A DNA stretch of 64,000 bases from Deltaproteobacteria bacterium (GTDB taxonomy: Bacteria > Myxococcota_A > UBA9160 > UBA6930), in contig JAJDAP010000026.1 of NCBI GenBank assembly GCA_029261795.1, positions 1 to 64,000 on the forward strand. The letters run 5' to 3'. Positions 42,853-54,948 of the stretch are shown here, piece by piece. The notes beneath the pieces were generated by a model. It was not told where the DNA came from. It saw only the letters and a list, made by a program, of their open reading frames with translations, and ran no database searches. The first letter of the stretch is position 1; every line of letters starts with the position of its first letter. Position numbers and translations under genes: made by a program.

Positions 42853-43841
42853 CAGAATTGCTCCAACACGCGGACATCGCCGTCGAATAACAATTGGATG
42901 TTGGGGATCCCCGAGCGGATCATCGCAGCGCGATCGAGGGCCATGCCGAAGGCGAAGCCCTGGAAGCGGTCCGGGTCGATGCCGCAATTGAGCAGTACGC
43001 GCGGATGGATCATTCCGCAGCCGCCCCACTCGAGCCAACCTTCGCCCCAGGAAACGTCCATCTCGGCCGAGGGTTCGGTGAACGGGAAGAAATGAGCACG
43101 GAAACGCAGCTCGGCCTGTTCCCCGAAGAGATGGCGCGCGAACGCGTAGAGCGTGCCCTTGAGGTCGCCGAGCGAAACGTCCTCACCGACGCAGAAGCCC
43201 TCGATCTGATGGAACATCGGGTAGTGGGTCGGATCGAGGTCGTAGCGATAGACCCGGCCGGGCACGATGAAGCGGAACGGCGGCTCGCGCTCGCTCATGG
43301 CACGAATCTGGACCGGAGAAGTGTGGGTGCGCAGCACGTTGGTGCTGCCCTCGACGAAGAACGTGTCCTGCAGATCCCGGGCCGGATGGTCCTCGGGAAA
43401 ATTCAGTGCGCCGAAGTTGTTCCAGTCGCTCTCGACTTCGGGGCCGTCTTCGACCGAATAGCCGAGCCCCTTGAAGAACTCGCACATGTCGCGCTCGACT
43501 AGCGTGATCGGATGCAGATGCCCACGGGTGGGCGCGGCGCCCGGCAGCGATACGTCGAGGTGGTGTTCGCTGAGGTTCTGGCTCTCGGCGGCCGATTCGA
43601 GCGCGCCCTTGCGCGCTTTCACCAGGGCTTCGATCTCGGCCTTGGCCTGGTTCGCGGCCTGGCCGACGGCCCCGCGTTCTTCCGGCGCGAGCGTTCCGAT
43701 CGCACGCAGTACCGATGCGACCGATCCCTTCTTGCCGAGGAACCGGGAGCGCACTTCTGCCAGCTCCTGGGCGGAACCCGCATCCTGGATGACCGTTCGC
43801 GCCTCCGCCAGGAGCGCGTCGAGATCGGCAGCGGCCGACAT
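42852..43841 (-). CDS. pheS: Phenylalanyl-tRNA synthetase alpha subunit
   Basis: This 329-residue class II catalytic subunit has an N-terminal coiled-coil tRNA arm, then motif 1 region HPITLVERDMCEFFKGLGYSV, motif 2 around TSPVQIRAM and FRFIVPGRVYRYD, and motif 3 GMALDRAAMIRSGIPNIQLLF. Catalyses charging of tRNA-Phe together with PheT. It follows rplT by eight bases in the usual translation-gene operon. Confidence 0.97.
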   Translation of the reverse strand: MSAAADLDALLAEARTVIQDAGSAQELAEVRSRFLGKKGSVASVLRAIGTLAPEERGAVGQAANQAKAEIEALVKARKGALESAAESQNLSEHHLDVSLPGAAPTRGHLHPITLVERDMCEFFKGLGYSVEDGPEVESDWNNFGALNFPEDHPARDLQDTFFVEGSTNVLRTHTSPVQIRAMSEREPPFRFIVPGRVYRYDLDPTHYPMFHQIEGFCVGEDVSLGDLKGTLYAFARHLFGEQAELRFRAHFFPFTEPSAEMDVSWGEGWLEWGGCGMIHPRVLLNCGIDPDRFQGFAFGMALDRAAMIRSGIPNIQLLFDGDVRVLEQF

Positions 43842-43849
43842 CGGCGCGC

Positions 43850-44206
43850 CTAGCCCGCGTTCGCCTTCGCGACTTCGGCCAAGTCGGAAAACGCCTTGGG
43901 ATCCGATACGGCCAGGTCGGCCAGATTCTTCCGATCGACCTCGACGCCCGCCGTGATCAACCCGTGGACCATCTTGCTGTAGGACATCCCGTTCTCACGG
44001 GCTGCGGCGTTGATGCGCGCAATCCAGAGCGCACGGAACTGGCGCTTGCGCTGCTTGCGGTCGCGATAGGCGTACTTCCAGCCCTTCTCGACCGCTTCGC
44101 GCGCCGTCTTCAACAGACGATGGCGGGTGCCCTGATAGCCCTTGGCATGACGCAGGATGCGCTTGTGCCTTCGGTGGCTGGTAACTCCGCGCTTGACTCG
44201 CGGCAT
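43850..44206 (-). CDS. rplT: 50S ribosomal protein L20
   Basis: This 118-residue basic protein carries all family blocks: [54 protein letters not shown] and [15 protein letters not shown] 44206 follows AAGGAG. L20 represses its own operon in enterobacteria and firmicutes; no leader structure was verified here. The 72-bp gap to rpmI is the longest inside this operon. Confidence 0.98.
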   Translation of the reverse strand: MPRVKRGVTSHRRHKRILRHAKGYQGTRHRLLKTAREAVEKGWKYAYRDRKQRKRQFRALWIARINAAARENGMSYSKMVHGLITAGVEVDRKNLADLAVSDPKAFSDLAEVAKANAG

Positions 44207-44278
44207 CTTCTACTCCTTCGCTCGCCTTCGACGCGCGGCAGTTGCGGCCGCGAACCGGTGACGTGATTGAACGCTTGT

Positions 44279-44476
44279 CTAGATGTACGGGACCATCTGG
44301 CGCAGTCGCTTCTCGTCCGACTTGCAGACCACACCGTCCTCGCGCAGATGGCGCTTCCGCTTGCTCGACATCTTGGTGAGGATGTGGCGCTTGTTCTTCT
44401 TCTGGAACTTCAGCTTGCCCGTTCCCGTCTTGCGGAAACGCTTGGCAGCGCCGCGGTGGCTCTTCATCTTCGGCAT
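44279..44476 (-). CDS. rpmI: 50S ribosomal protein L35
   Basis: A 65-residue basic protein: [21 protein letters not shown], then [20 protein letters not shown] and a C-terminal VPYI. Its start is one base after the infC stop, and the ribosome site GGAG lies inside the infC end, so it is translated by coupling with IF-3. Confidence 0.98.
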   Translation of the reverse strand: MPKMKSHRGAAKRFRKTGTGKLKFQKKNKRHILTKMSSKRKRHLREDGVVCKSDEKRLRQMVPYI

Positions 44477-44477
44477 T

Positions 44478-45188
44478 TCAGTCTCCTGCCGGCGCCTCGA
44501 CGGGCGCCTCGGCTTCTTCTTTGGCGGCAGCCTCGACCGGGGCTGCTGCTTTCTTTGCCGGTGCCTTGGCAGGCGCCTCGGCTTCGGTTTCGGCTTCTTT
44601 CGGGGCCAATGCGGCCTCGCGCTTCTTGGCGGCTTCGACCGCGGGCCGGTTCGGCACCAGCACCATCGACAAGAAACGGCCGTTCATCTGCGGCGGGTTT
44701 TCGACGGATATGAGTTCGCCTAGCAAGTCTTCGACTTCCTGGAGCTTGTCGTATCCATTTCTTCGGTGCGCCATCTCCCGGCCACGGAACATCACGGTCA
44801 CCTTGACCTTGTCCCCGTCCATCAGGAATTTGCGCGCGTTCTTGAGCTTGAACTGAAGGTCGTGTTCGTCCGTGTTCGGACGCATCTTCACTTCCTTCAT
44901 CACGGCAGCGCGGCCCTTGCCTGCGGCCTTGCTCGCCGCTGCCTTCTTCTTCAGCTCGTACTTGTACTTGCCGTAGTCCATGATCCGGCAGACTGGCGGC
45001 CGCGAATTCGGCGCCACCTCGACGAGGTCGTAGCCTCGCTCTTCTGCCAGCACCCGGGCCGCTTCGGAAGTCATCTCGCCCAGCTGTTCGCCGTTCTCGT
45101 CGATCAACCGGACCTCTCGGGCACGAACGCGTTCGTTGATCCGCGTGGTGTCCTTGTCCTGGACTCTCGGGTCTCCTCGTCCTCTCAT
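44478..45188 (-). CDS. infC: Translation initiation factor IF-3 with long C-terminal extension
   Basis: Residues 1-180 are a complete IF-3: [58 protein letters not shown] and [16 protein letters not shown]. The last 50-55 residues are Ala/Glu/Pro/Lys repeats ([16 protein letters not shown]-like), reminiscent of the tail of Myxococcus Dsg, an IF-3 whose extension matters for development. The ATG at 45188 overlaps the thrS stop (ATGA). Many infC genes use AUU/AUC starts; here an ordinary ATG in a coupled overlap is used. Confidence 0.96.
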   Translation of the reverse strand: MRGRGDPRVQDKDTTRINERVRAREVRLIDENGEQLGEMTSEAARVLAEERGYDLVEVAPNSRPPVCRIMDYGKYKYELKKKAAASKAAGKGRAAVMKEVKMRPNTDEHDLQFKLKNARKFLMDGDKVKVTVMFRGREMAHRRNGYDKLQEVEDLLGELISVENPPQMNGRFLSMVLVPNRPAVEAAKKREAALAPKEAETEAEAPAKAPAKKAAAPVEAAAKEEAEAPVEAPAGD

Positions 45189-47134
45189 ACTTCCCTTCGG
45201 GCTACTCGCCCGGTCAGGTCCTCGACGAAAGCGTCCACCGCCAGCGCCTCGGCCCTGTGCTCACCCGCGCGCCGAACGCGGGGTGAGACGGTTCCGGCCT
45301 CTTCTTCCTGATCGCCGACCACGCACATGATCGGAATCTTCTGGAGTTCGGCCTCTCGAATCTTGTAGTTCAGCTTCTCGGAACGGTCATCGACGAAAGC
45401 GCGCAGACCCGCCGCCAGCAGTGCACCGGCGACTTTGGCCGCGTAATCGTGATGACGGTCCGTGATGGGAAGGATCGCAACCTGAACGGGCGCGAGCCAC
45501 AGTGGAAAGTCACCGGCGAAGTGCTCGATCAGGATGCCGATGAAGCGCTCGAACGAGCCGAAGGGCGCGCGGTGGATCATGACTGGCCGATGGAGTTGGC
45601 CATCTGCACCGGTGTATTCGAGCCCGAAGCGCTCGGGCAACACGTAGTCGAGTTGAGCCGTCCCCAGCTGCCAGGCGCGCCCGATCACATCGGTGACGTG
45701 GAAATCGACCTTGGGACCGTAGAAGGCGGCCTCGCCCACCTCGTGCACGTAGTCGAGCCCAAGGTTGTCGAGAACGCGCGCCAGCGTCGCTTCGGCTTGG
45801 TCCCAGAGCGCAGGATCGCCCGCGTACTTGTCGTCGTCAGGGTCTCGCGCGCTCAAGCTGATCCTCACGTCCTCGAACGCGAAGGTCGAGAGCACGAACT
45901 GGACGAACTCGAGCACCGAGGTGAACTCCGCCTCCACGTGCTCGGGCGTGCAGAAGATGTGCGCGTCGTCCACGGTGAGCGCGCGAACGCGCGTGAGGCC
46001 GTTCAACTCGCCGGACTTCTCGTACCGATAGCAGGTCCCAAACTCCGCCAGACGCAACGGCAGATCGCGGTAGCTGCGCTTCTCGTGCGCGTAGATCTGG
46101 ATATGATGCGGGCAGTTCATGGGCTTGAGCAGGTACTGCTCTTCCCCGTCGCCGACGCTCACCGGTGGGTACTGCGAGTCGGCGTAGTACGGGTAGTGAC
46201 CACTCGTTTCGTAGAGCTCGACGCGTCCGATGTGCGGCGTGATCACGGGTTGGTAGCCCCGCTTTGCCAGTTGCTCCTCGAGGAACGTGCCGAGCTCGCG
46301 GCGCAACACCGCGCCCTTGGGCAACCACATCGCGAGCCCCGATCCCACCGTTTCCGCGGAGAGGAAGAAGAGCCCGAGCTGCTTGCCGATCACGCGATGG
46401 TCGCGCGTCTTCGCCTCTTCGATGCGTTCGAGGTGCGCTTTCAGCTCATCCTTGCTGGCGAAGGCCGTGCCGTAGATGCGTTGGAGCATCTCGTTGGACT
46501 CGTCGCCCCGAAGGTAGGCGCCGGCGGCTTCGAGCAACTTCATGGCACCGATCTGCTTGACGTTGCGAACGTGCGGGCCGCGGCAGAGATCGACGAACTG
46601 GCCGTGACGGAAGAGCGTGATCTCGACGCCGTCGGGGATATCGGCCAGGCGTTCGACCTTCAGCTGCTCACCGAGCTCGGCGAAGATCTGTCGGGCTTCC
46701 TCACGGCTGACGACTTCACGGCTGAAGTCGGACTTCTCCTTGAGGATCTTCTTCATCTCCGCTTCGATCGCTTCGAGATCATCGGGGCTGAATGGATTGG
46801 CAGTCCGGAAGTCGTACTGGAACTTCTCGGAGTGGTCGCTGCGGCCGGCGTCGACCTGGGCGTCGGGGAACAAGCGCTTGACCGCGTCGGCCATCACGTG
46901 CTCGGCGGAGTGGCGAATCACATCGCCGCCTTCCGGATCTCGTGTCGTCACGATCTCGAGCGCACAGGATTCCGCGAGCGGTTGGCGCAGGTCGACCAAC
47001 GAACCGGCGATACGTCCGGCCAACGCGGCGCGCGCGAGGCCAGCGCCAATCTGCTCGGCCACTTCGAGCACCGTGATGCCCGTCGTCACCTCTAGCGTTC
47101 GACCGTCGGGAAGTCCGACTTCGATCGTGCTCAT
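45185..47134 (-). CDS. thrS: Threonyl-tRNA synthetase
   Basis: This 649-residue enzyme has the TGS domain (STIEVGLPDGRTLEV), the editing domain (IRHSAEHVMADAVKRLF), the class II core with motif 2 FGTCYRYEKSGELNGLTRVR, zinc ligands in KPMNCPHHIQIY and HRAPFGSFERF, motif 3 region, and the anticodon-binding domain (WLAPVQVAILPI). The start at 47134 is fixed by the TGS domain; the ORF-track extension reads through a tRNA gene. It is the first gene of thrS-infC-rpmI-rplT-pheST-ihfA. Confidence 0.98.
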   Translation of the reverse strand: MSTIEVGLPDGRTLEVTTGITVLEVAEQIGAGLARAALAGRIAGSLVDLRQPLAESCALEIVTTRDPEGGDVIRHSAEHVMADAVKRLFPDAQVDAGRSDHSEKFQYDFRTANPFSPDDLEAIEAEMKKILKEKSDFSREVVSREEARQIFAELGEQLKVERLADIPDGVEITLFRHGQFVDLCRGPHVRNVKQIGAMKLLEAAGAYLRGDESNEMLQRIYGTAFASKDELKAHLERIEEAKTRDHRVIGKQLGLFFLSAETVGSGLAMWLPKGAVLRRELGTFLEEQLAKRGYQPVITPHIGRVELYETSGHYPYYADSQYPPVSVGDGEEQYLLKPMNCPHHIQIYAHEKRSYRDLPLRLAEFGTCYRYEKSGELNGLTRVRALTVDDAHIFCTPEHVEAEFTSVLEFVQFVLSTFAFEDVRISLSARDPDDDKYAGDPALWDQAEATLARVLDNLGLDYVHEVGEAAFYGPKVDFHVTDVIGRAWQLGTAQLDYVLPERFGLEYTGADGQLHRPVMIHRAPFGSFERFIGILIEHFAGDFPLWLAPVQVAILPITDRHHDYAAKVAGALLAAGLRAFVDDRSEKLNYKIREAELQKIPIMCVVGDQEEEAGTVSPRVRRAGEHRAEALAVDAFVEDLTGRVARREV

Positions 47135-47232
47135 GAGAGGTTGAGAGAGCTTGAGTCCATGGGTTCGGTGGCGCTCGCTGGATTCCGGAGAGAGACGTCC
47201 CGTTGCACGGGACCTGGGACTTGAAGAGAAAC

Positions 47233-47309
47233 TGGTAGACACGGGCGGACTCGAACCGCCGACCTCCGCCATGTCAAGGCGGCGCTCTAACCAACTGAGC
47301 TACGTGTCC
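47233..47309 (-). tRNA. tRNA-Val (anticodon GAC)
   Basis: This 77-nt gene has acceptor GGACACG/CGTGTCT (first pair G-U), D arm GCTC...GAGC, anticodon arm CCGCC-TTGACAT-GGCGG with anticodon GAC, T arm GGCGG-TTCGAGT-CCGCC, discriminator A and encoded CCA. It lies 98 bp upstream of thrS on the same strand and may be co-transcribed with it. Confidence 0.95.
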
Positions 47310-47384
47310 GCCCAGCAGCCAGACCGCGAATGCGTTCCTGACAGCCCTAACGGCCCGGAATCTATATCGATTTGGCTAAAAATG

Positions 47385-48146
47385 TCAATCGAGAGGGTCC
47401 TGCGCCGGGCTCTCGGGCTCGAGCAGGTGGAGCCGCACGCGGGGTGCATCCCCTCGCACCAGCAGCTCGACTTCCATCCCCTCCGGGGGATCCGCCACCA
47501 CCCGAGCCAGGATGGACGCTGGTGCACCGCGTCCGCCGTCCACCGAGATCTGCATGCCGGCATCGGAGATCTCGCTCGGAACCACCCGCTCGGCGCCAGC
47601 CATCAGCAGCGCGCGCCGAAAGCGGACCCAGCTCGACCATTGGAGCGGCGCTTCGATCCAGTAGCTCCGAGTACCACCATCGGCCACGTCCTGCTGCCAG
47701 AGGCCCACTGCGGCGAGTGCGTTGGTGAGTCGGGGCGTATCCACGTGGACCTGGATTCGAGCCGCGTATTCGCGGGCCGGCGGCGGCGCCTGATCCAGCA
47801 GGATCAGCGTGTCCCGCTCGCCGATGCGCTCCATGACCCGGTAGCGGAGCACGAAATCGCGGGGCGTTCCACCGATCCGGGCCAGCGGTTCCAGCTCCGA
47901 AGGGTCCGTCAGATAGCGGCCGGCGACCTCCGCGACGGCCATTTCGAGCGCGCGGGCGACGACCCGCTCACGGGCCGGCGCACCCGGCAGCGCATCGGCG
48001 CCGGCGGCGACCGCGGCTTCGACTTCGACCGCCGTCGAGCTCGGCACACTGGCGGCCCAGGCCGCCGCACTGGCCATGCCGGAGAGGAGCCACAGCGCCA
48101 GACCGAGTCTGGCGGCGGCCCGGCTGGATTCGCACGAGAGCGACAT
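47385..48146 (-). CDS. Exported uncharacterised protein (DUF2066-like)
   Basis: This 253-residue protein has a signal peptide (SRAAARLGLALWLLSGMASAAAWA). The body contains RERVVARALEMAVAEVAGRYL, FVLRYRVMERIG and QVHVDTPRLTNALAAVGLW, the pattern of DUF2066-type periplasmic proteins. No enzymatic motif. ATG 48146 shares a base with the dnaE stop (TGATG), so it is coupled to dnaE; the longer ORF is a dnaE shadow. Function unknown. Confidence 0.7.
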   Translation of the reverse strand: MSLSCESSRAAARLGLALWLLSGMASAAAWAASVPSSTAVEVEAAVAAGADALPGAPARERVVARALEMAVAEVAGRYLTDPSELEPLARIGGTPRDFVLRYRVMERIGERDTLILLDQAPPPAREYAARIQVHVDTPRLTNALAAVGLWQQDVADGGTRSYWIEAPLQWSSWVRFRRALLMAGAERVVPSEISDAGMQISVDGGRGAPASILARVVADPPEGMEVELLVRGDAPRVRLHLLEPESPAQDPLD

Positions 48147-51100
48147 CAGAGAATCACGTCGGCCACCGGCCGCCCGAAGAGCGCATTGATTTCCCGTACC
48201 AGGGGTTCGCCCGGTTCGACGCCGCGCGCATCGGGTAGCGCCATCAGCGTCTCGCTCTCGCCCGGGATGACGAGGTGGAGGATCACGGCGCAATCCCCCG
48301 CGTGCTCCGCCAGGACCGTCTTCAGCGCGAGCAACCGGTCGCGACTCGCCTCTTCCGATGTCACCCGCACGTGAACCTCGGCTGCGAGGCGTTCCTTGGC
48401 CTCGGCGAGCTCGAAGAGATCCCGCACCAGGATCTTGGGCGGATCCTCCGATTCGAGTGTGCCACTCACGACCACGGGGATCGTGGGCTGGTCGGCCTCG
48501 GTGCCCGATGCGAGCGCCTTCTTCAACAGCTCCCGGTGGTTCGCGTAGGGCTCGGCGAAGATCACGAGCTCGAAGCTCCCTTCCAGATCTTCGAGGGTGC
48601 CGAACCCCATGCTCTGTCCGCGGCGGGTTCGGGTCTCGCGAACCTGGGTGATCAGACCGGCCGCGCGGACTTCTCGCCCGACCTTCTGCGTCGCCGTCGC
48701 CGCGGTGACGTCGGTCACCCGCGCCATGGTGGCCAGATGCGCTTCCAACGGGTGGCCGGTGACGTAGAAGCCGAGCACGTCCTTTTCATACCCGAGCCGC
48801 TCCGAATCGGTCCACGGCGGCGCATCCGGCAGCTCGAGATCGTCGACGCCGCCCCCGGTCATGTCGCCGAACAGGCTCTCCTGCCCGATTTCCTTGTCGC
48901 GTTGTGAGGCGGCCCCGGACTCGAGCGCGACATCGAGCGCACCCCACAAAGTCGCCCGGTTCGGATGGAAGGAGTCGAACGCGCCACACTTGACCATGGC
49001 CTCGACGACTCGGCGATTCGCCTTGCGGGCGTTCACGCGGCGCGCGAAGTCATAGAGGCTCTTGAACTCGCCCTCTTCGGCCCGGGTCTCGAGTATCGCG
49101 TCGATGGCGCCCTCGCCCACGTTCTTGACGCCGGACAATCCGAAGCGGATTCCTTCGGCCACTGGCGTAAATTCGCGCTGCGACTCGTTCACGTCCGGCG
49201 GGAGCACGTCGATCTTGCGCTCTTTCGAGTGGGCGATGTAACGCGAGAGCTTGTCGTGGTTGCTCGCTTCGATCGAAAGCACCGCGGCCAGGAACTCTCG
49301 CGGATGGTTCGCCTTCAGATAAGCCGTTTGATAGGTGATGAACGCGTAGGCCGTCGAGTGTGCCTTCGGGAAGCCGTAGCCCGCGAACTCGACGATCTGG
49401 TCGAAAAGCGTCCCCGCCTTCTTGCCGTCGATTGCGTTCGCCTCGCAACCGCCCACGAACTTGTCGCGGTGCTTGGCCATCTCTTCGGCCTTCTTCTTGC
49501 CCATCGCGCGCCGCAGCAGATCCGCCTCGCCGAGCGTGTAGCCCGCAAGCCGGTTGGCGATCTGGAGCACCTGATCCTGATAGACGATCACGCCCAGCGT
49601 CTCTTCGAGCAATTCCGCGAGTTCGGGGACCAGGTACTCGACCTTGGTGATCCCGTGCTTTCGCGAGACGTAGTCGTCGACCATGCCGGCGCCGAGCGGC
49701 CCCGGCCGGTAGAGCGCGATCAGCGGGATCACTTCCTTGAAGGTCCGCGGCTTCAGCTTCATCACGAGGTCGGTCATGCCGGAGGATTCCATCTGGAAGA
49801 CGCCTTCGGTATCTCCGCGGCATAACAACTCGTAGCTGCGTTCGTCGTCGAGGGGGATCTCTTCTGCGCTGAAACCTTCGAAACCCGCCGCGCGGATGTG
49901 CTTCTCCGCGTCCGCAATGATCGTCAGCGTGCGCAGGCCGAGGAAGTCGAACTTGATCAGCCCGATCTTCTCGACGCAGCGCATGTCGAACTGGGTCATC
50001 ACGTCACCGGACTTGGCATCGCGATAGAGCGGGACCATCTCGATCAGCGGTCGGGTGCCGATCACGACCCCGGCGGCATGGGTGGAGGCATGGCGTGTCA
50101 GACCCTCGAGCTTTCTCGCCGTGCTCATCAGCTTCGCGACCTGGCCGTCGTTCTCCGCACGCGCACGCAGGTCCGGGCTCTGATCGAGCGCGTCCGCGAG
50201 CGTGATGCCCAGGGTCTCGGGGATCAGCTTGGCGATCCGGTCGACGTCGCCGAAGGGCATGCCCATCACGCGCCCGACATCGCGAATCGCCGCGCGGGCC
50301 TGCAGGGTTCCAAACGTGATGATCTGGGAGACGCGTCGGCCGTCGTCGCCACGACCGGGCTCGTCGTACTTGTTGGAGACATACCGGATCACTTCGTCGC
50401 GGCCGCGCATACAGAAATCGACATCGATGTCCGGCATCGAAATGCGCTCGGGGTTCAGGAAGCGCTCGAAGATGATGTCGTACTCGATCGGGTCCACGCC
50501 GGTGATTCCGAGCCCGTAGGCCGCGAGGCTGCCGGCCGAACTACCGCGGCCAGGCCCGACCGGGATGCCGTTCTTCTTCGCATAACTGATGAAGTCGGCC
50601 ACGATCAGGAAGTAGCCGGCGAACCCCATCTGATTGATGACACCGAGTTCGTGCTCCATGCGTGGCACGTAATCGGAGAGCTTGCCCTCGAACGGCTGAT
50701 CCGCCTCCATGCCGAGGCGTTCCCGCAAACCGCGCCAGGCATCCTCCTCGACGACCTGCTCGCGCGTCTTCCCCGCCGGAACCTGGAACTCCGGCATGTG
50801 ATAGGTGTCCATGTCGAACTCGATCTCGCAGCGCTCCGCGATCTCCATCGAGTTGTGCACGGCCTCGGGATGATCGTGGAAGACCTCGAGCATCTCCTCG
50901 CCGCTCTTCACGAAGAAGCCCTGGCCATCGAAGCGAAGGCGCTTCGGTTCATCGATATTCGAGGCCGTGCCGATGCAGAGCAACGCGTCGTGGTGCTCGT
51001 GATCATCCTGCTCGAGGTAGTGGGCGTCGTTGGTCGCCAGAAGCGGCAGCCGGAGGTCCGACGACATCTTGATCAACTCGGCGTTCACGTGATCCTGATC

Positions 51101-51661
51101 CGGAATGCCGTGACGCTGCAGCTCGAGGTAATACCGGTCCTTGAAGATCTCGGACATCTCCTCGACCAGTTGCCAGGCGGCGTTCACTTCGCCGCCCATG
51201 ATGCGCCGACACACCATCGAAGAGAGGCAACCCGACGTCGTGATGAGCCCCTCGCTGTGCTTGGCGAGCAGTTCGAGATCGATGCGCGGCTTGTAGTAGA
51301 AGCCCTCGAGGTAGGCCCGCGAAACCAGCGTCATCAGGTTCCGGTAGCCGGTCTCGTTCATCGCGAGCAGCAGCTGATGGCTGATGGCGTCGTGGCCGGA
51401 GCTGTCGCGCTCGCGGCGCTCCTTGTCGAAGCGGGAACCGCCGGCGATGTAGGTCTCACAACCGATGATCGGTTTGATCCCGTTGGCGCGGGCCTTCTCG
51501 TAGAATTCGACGGCACCGAACAGGTTGCCGTGGTCGGTCATCGCGATCGATTCCTGGCCGAGCGCCTTTACCCGCTCGAACAGCGGATTGTGCTTGATGG
51601 CACCGTCCAGGAGCGAGTACTGGGTATGGAGATGCAGATGCGTGAAGGGAACGTTGGCCAC
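48146..51661 (-). CDS. dnaE: DNA polymerase III alpha subunit
   Basis: This 1171-residue replicative polymerase begins with a PHP domain (HLHTQYSLLDGAIK, AMTDHGNLFG), then the palm with catalytic aspartates in MPDIDVDFCMRGRDEV, fingers (GPGRGSSAGSLAAY), tandem HhH (GYGFPKAHSTAYAFITYQTAYLK) and a C-terminal OB domain (VRAAGLITQVRETRTRRGQSMGFGTLED). Length is typical of the E. coli-type enzyme. It starts seven bases after guaA. Confidence 0.98.
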   Translation of the reverse strand: MANVPFTHLHLHTQYSLLDGAIKHNPLFERVKALGQESIAMTDHGNLFGAVEFYEKARANGIKPIIGCETYIAGGSRFDKERRERDSSGHDAISHQLLLAMNETGYRNLMTLVSRAYLEGFYYKPRIDLELLAKHSEGLITTSGCLSSMVCRRIMGGEVNAAWQLVEEMSEIFKDRYYLELQRHGIPDQDHVNAELIKMSSDLRLPLLATNDAHYLEQDDHEHHDALLCIGTASNIDEPKRLRFDGQGFFVKSGEEMLEVFHDHPEAVHNSMEIAERCEIEFDMDTYHMPEFQVPAGKTREQVVEEDAWRGLRERLGMEADQPFEGKLSDYVPRMEHELGVINQMGFAGYFLIVADFISYAKKNGIPVGPGRGSSAGSLAAYGLGITGVDPIEYDIIFERFLNPERISMPDIDVDFCMRGRDEVIRYVSNKYDEPGRGDDGRRVSQIITFGTLQARAAIRDVGRVMGMPFGDVDRIAKLIPETLGITLADALDQSPDLRARAENDGQVAKLMSTARKLEGLTRHASTHAAGVVIGTRPLIEMVPLYRDAKSGDVMTQFDMRCVEKIGLIKFDFLGLRTLTIIADAEKHIRAAGFEGFSAEEIPLDDERSYELLCRGDTEGVFQMESSGMTDLVMKLKPRTFKEVIPLIALYRPGPLGAGMVDDYVSRKHGITKVEYLVPELAELLEETLGVIVYQDQVLQIANRLAGYTLGEADLLRRAMGKKKAEEMAKHRDKFVGGCEANAIDGKKAGTLFDQIVEFAGYGFPKAHSTAYAFITYQTAYLKANHPREFLAAVLSIEASNHDKLSRYIAHSKERKIDVLPPDVNESQREFTPVAEGIRFGLSGVKNVGEGAIDAILETRAEEGEFKSLYDFARRVNARKANRRVVEAMVKCGAFDSFHPNRATLWGALDVALESGAASQRDKEIGQESLFGDMTGGGVDDLELPDAPPWTDSERLGYEKDVLGFYVTGHPLEAHLATMARVTDVTAATATQKVGREVRAAGLITQVRETRTRRGQSMGFGTLEDLEGSFELVIFAEPYANHRELLKKALASGTEADQPTIPVVVSGTLESEDPPKILVRDLFELAEAKERLAAEVHVRVTSEEASRDRLLALKTVLAEHAGDCAVILHLVIPGESETLMALPDARGVEPGEPLVREINALFGRPVADVIL

Positions 51662-51668
51662 GCCGCGC

Positions 51669-53261
51669 CTACTCCCACTCGATCGTGGCAGGCGGCTTGG
51701 ACGAAACGTCGTAGACGACGCGATTGATCCCGGCGACTTCGTTGGTGATTCGGCTGGAAATGTGGGCCAGCACCTCGTGCGGAATCCGCGACCAGTCCGC
51801 GGTCATGGCATCGACCGAGGAGACGCAGCGCAACGCGATGCAATCGTCGTAGGTCCGCGCGTCGCCCATGACGCCCACGCTCTGGATCGGCAGGAAGACG
51901 GCGAAGGCCTGCCAGATCTCGTCGTAGAGTCCGGCATTGCGGATCTCTTCGATCAGGATCGCGTCGGCTTCGCGAAGCAGGTCGCAGCGCTCTCGCGTCA
52001 CCTCCCCGATGATGCGAATCCCGAGGCCGGGCCCCGGGAACGGGTGGCGCCCCACGATGGTCTCGGGAACCCCGGCCAGGCGGCCCGCCTCGCGCACCTC
52101 GTCCTTGAAGAGTTCGCGGAGCGGCTCGACCAGATCGAGCTTCATGTGTTCGGGAAGACCGCCCACGTTGTGGTGCGTCTTGATGGTCGCCGAGGGCCCA
52201 CGCACCGAGACGCTCTCGATCACGTCGGGATAGAGCGTGCCCTGCACCAGATAATCTGCGCCGCCGATCCGCTCCGCTTCTTCGTCGAAGATCTCGATGA
52301 AGAGATGGCCGATGATGCGTCGCTTCTCCTCGGGGTCGGTCACGCCCTCCAGCGCCTGCAGGAACCGCTTGCTCGCTTCGACGGTGACGAGGGGAATGCC
52401 CAGGCTACCGGCGAACGCGGCTTCGACTTCGGCTCTTTCGTTCTTCCGCAACAAACCGTGATCGACGAAGATGCAAGTCAGTCGATCGCCGATCGCGCGA
52501 TGGACCAGCGCTGCGGCGACCGAGGAATCCACCCCCCCAGAGAGGCCACAGACGACAGCGCCGCTGTCTCCGACCTGGCCGCGCACCGCCTCGACGGCCT
52601 CCTCGACGAACGCTTCGACCGTCCAGCTGCCGGAGCAGCCGCAGATCCCCTTCGCGAAGTTTTCCAGTAGCTGGCTACCGCCTTCGGTGTGGACGACCTC
52701 GGGATGGAACTGGATGCCCATCATCGGAAGTTCGCGATGGGCGGCGGCCGCGAACGGCGAGCCATCACTGGTCGCGATGGCGTCGAAGCCCTCGGGCAGC
52801 CGCAGCACGCGATCCCCGTGACTCATCCAGACCTGACGTTCGCCGGCTTCGAGGCCCGCGAAGAGCGGGTGCGTTCGTTCGACCTTCAACTGGGCACGGC
52901 CGTACTCGTGGTCGTTCGCCTTCTCGACCAGGCCCCCCAGCTGCAGCGCCATCAGTTGGAGCCCATAACAAATGCCCAGTGTCGGTAGACCGAGTTCATG
53001 AATCGCAGGATCCATGGTCGGCGAATCCGCATCGAGCACGCTCGCTGGGCCACCGGAGAGAATCAAGCCGGCAGGCCGCCAGGCGAGAACCTCTTCGACA
53101 CTCAATGTCGGGGGATGGATCTCGCAGTAGACCTGATGCTCGCGAATGCGCCGAGCGATCAGTTGGGTGTACTGCGATCCAAAGTCCAGGATCAGGATCC
53201 GGTCGCGATGCGCGTCGGTCAACGTGGTTGCTCGGCTTCGTACCATCATGTGCGAAGCCAT
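51669..53261 (-). CDS. guaA: GMP synthase (glutamine-hydrolysing)
   Basis: This 530-residue bifunctional enzyme converts XMP to GMP. Class I glutamine amidotransferase: [16 protein letters not shown], nucleophile in [10 protein letters not shown], and His/Glu in [17 protein letters not shown] pyrophosphatase: [18 protein letters not shown]. The dimerisation domain ends IEWE, the family C-terminus. The first 17 residues precede the domain; ATG 53249 is an equally good start. It lies downstream of guaB, as is common. Confidence 0.98.
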   Translation of the reverse strand: MASHMMVRSRATTLTDAHRDRILILDFGSQYTQLIARRIREHQVYCEIHPPTLSVEEVLAWRPAGLILSGGPASVLDADSPTMDPAIHELGLPTLGICYGLQLMALQLGGLVEKANDHEYGRAQLKVERTHPLFAGLEAGERQVWMSHGDRVLRLPEGFDAIATSDGSPFAAAAHRELPMMGIQFHPEVVHTEGGSQLLENFAKGICGCSGSWTVEAFVEEAVEAVRGQVGDSGAVVCGLSGGVDSSVAAALVHRAIGDRLTCIFVDHGLLRKNERAEVEAAFAGSLGIPLVTVEASKRFLQALEGVTDPEEKRRIIGHLFIEIFDEEAERIGGADYLVQGTLYPDVIESVSVRGPSATIKTHHNVGGLPEHMKLDLVEPLRELFKDEVREAGRLAGVPETIVGRHPFPGPGLGIRIIGEVTRERCDLLREADAILIEEIRNAGLYDEIWQAFAVFLPIQSVGVMGDARTYDDCIALRCVSSVDAMTADWSRIPHEVLAHISSRITNEVAGINRVVYDVSSKPPATIEWE

Positions 53262-53326
53262 TGGGGGGTCGAGGAGGCGGCCCGGTGGAGGGACAGGAGC
53301 AGGGGTGGAGGCGAGCGGCTTCGACG

Positions 53327-54886
<1,560 letters not shown>

Positions 54887-54948
54887 CTAGTTGTCCGGGG
54901 TCCGTCCATCAACCGCGGCGCGGTCGTGACGCCAGCGGCGAGGCCGAT

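Noticed and set aside
45449-47095. 548-residue plus-strand ORF
   Set aside because: Antisense to thrS in the frame that high-GC codon bias keeps open; thrS on the minus strand has all family motifs.
49898-51727. 609-residue plus-strand ORF
   Set aside because: Antisense shadow of dnaE; composition (His/Arg/Val-rich) is typical of reversed coding DNA.
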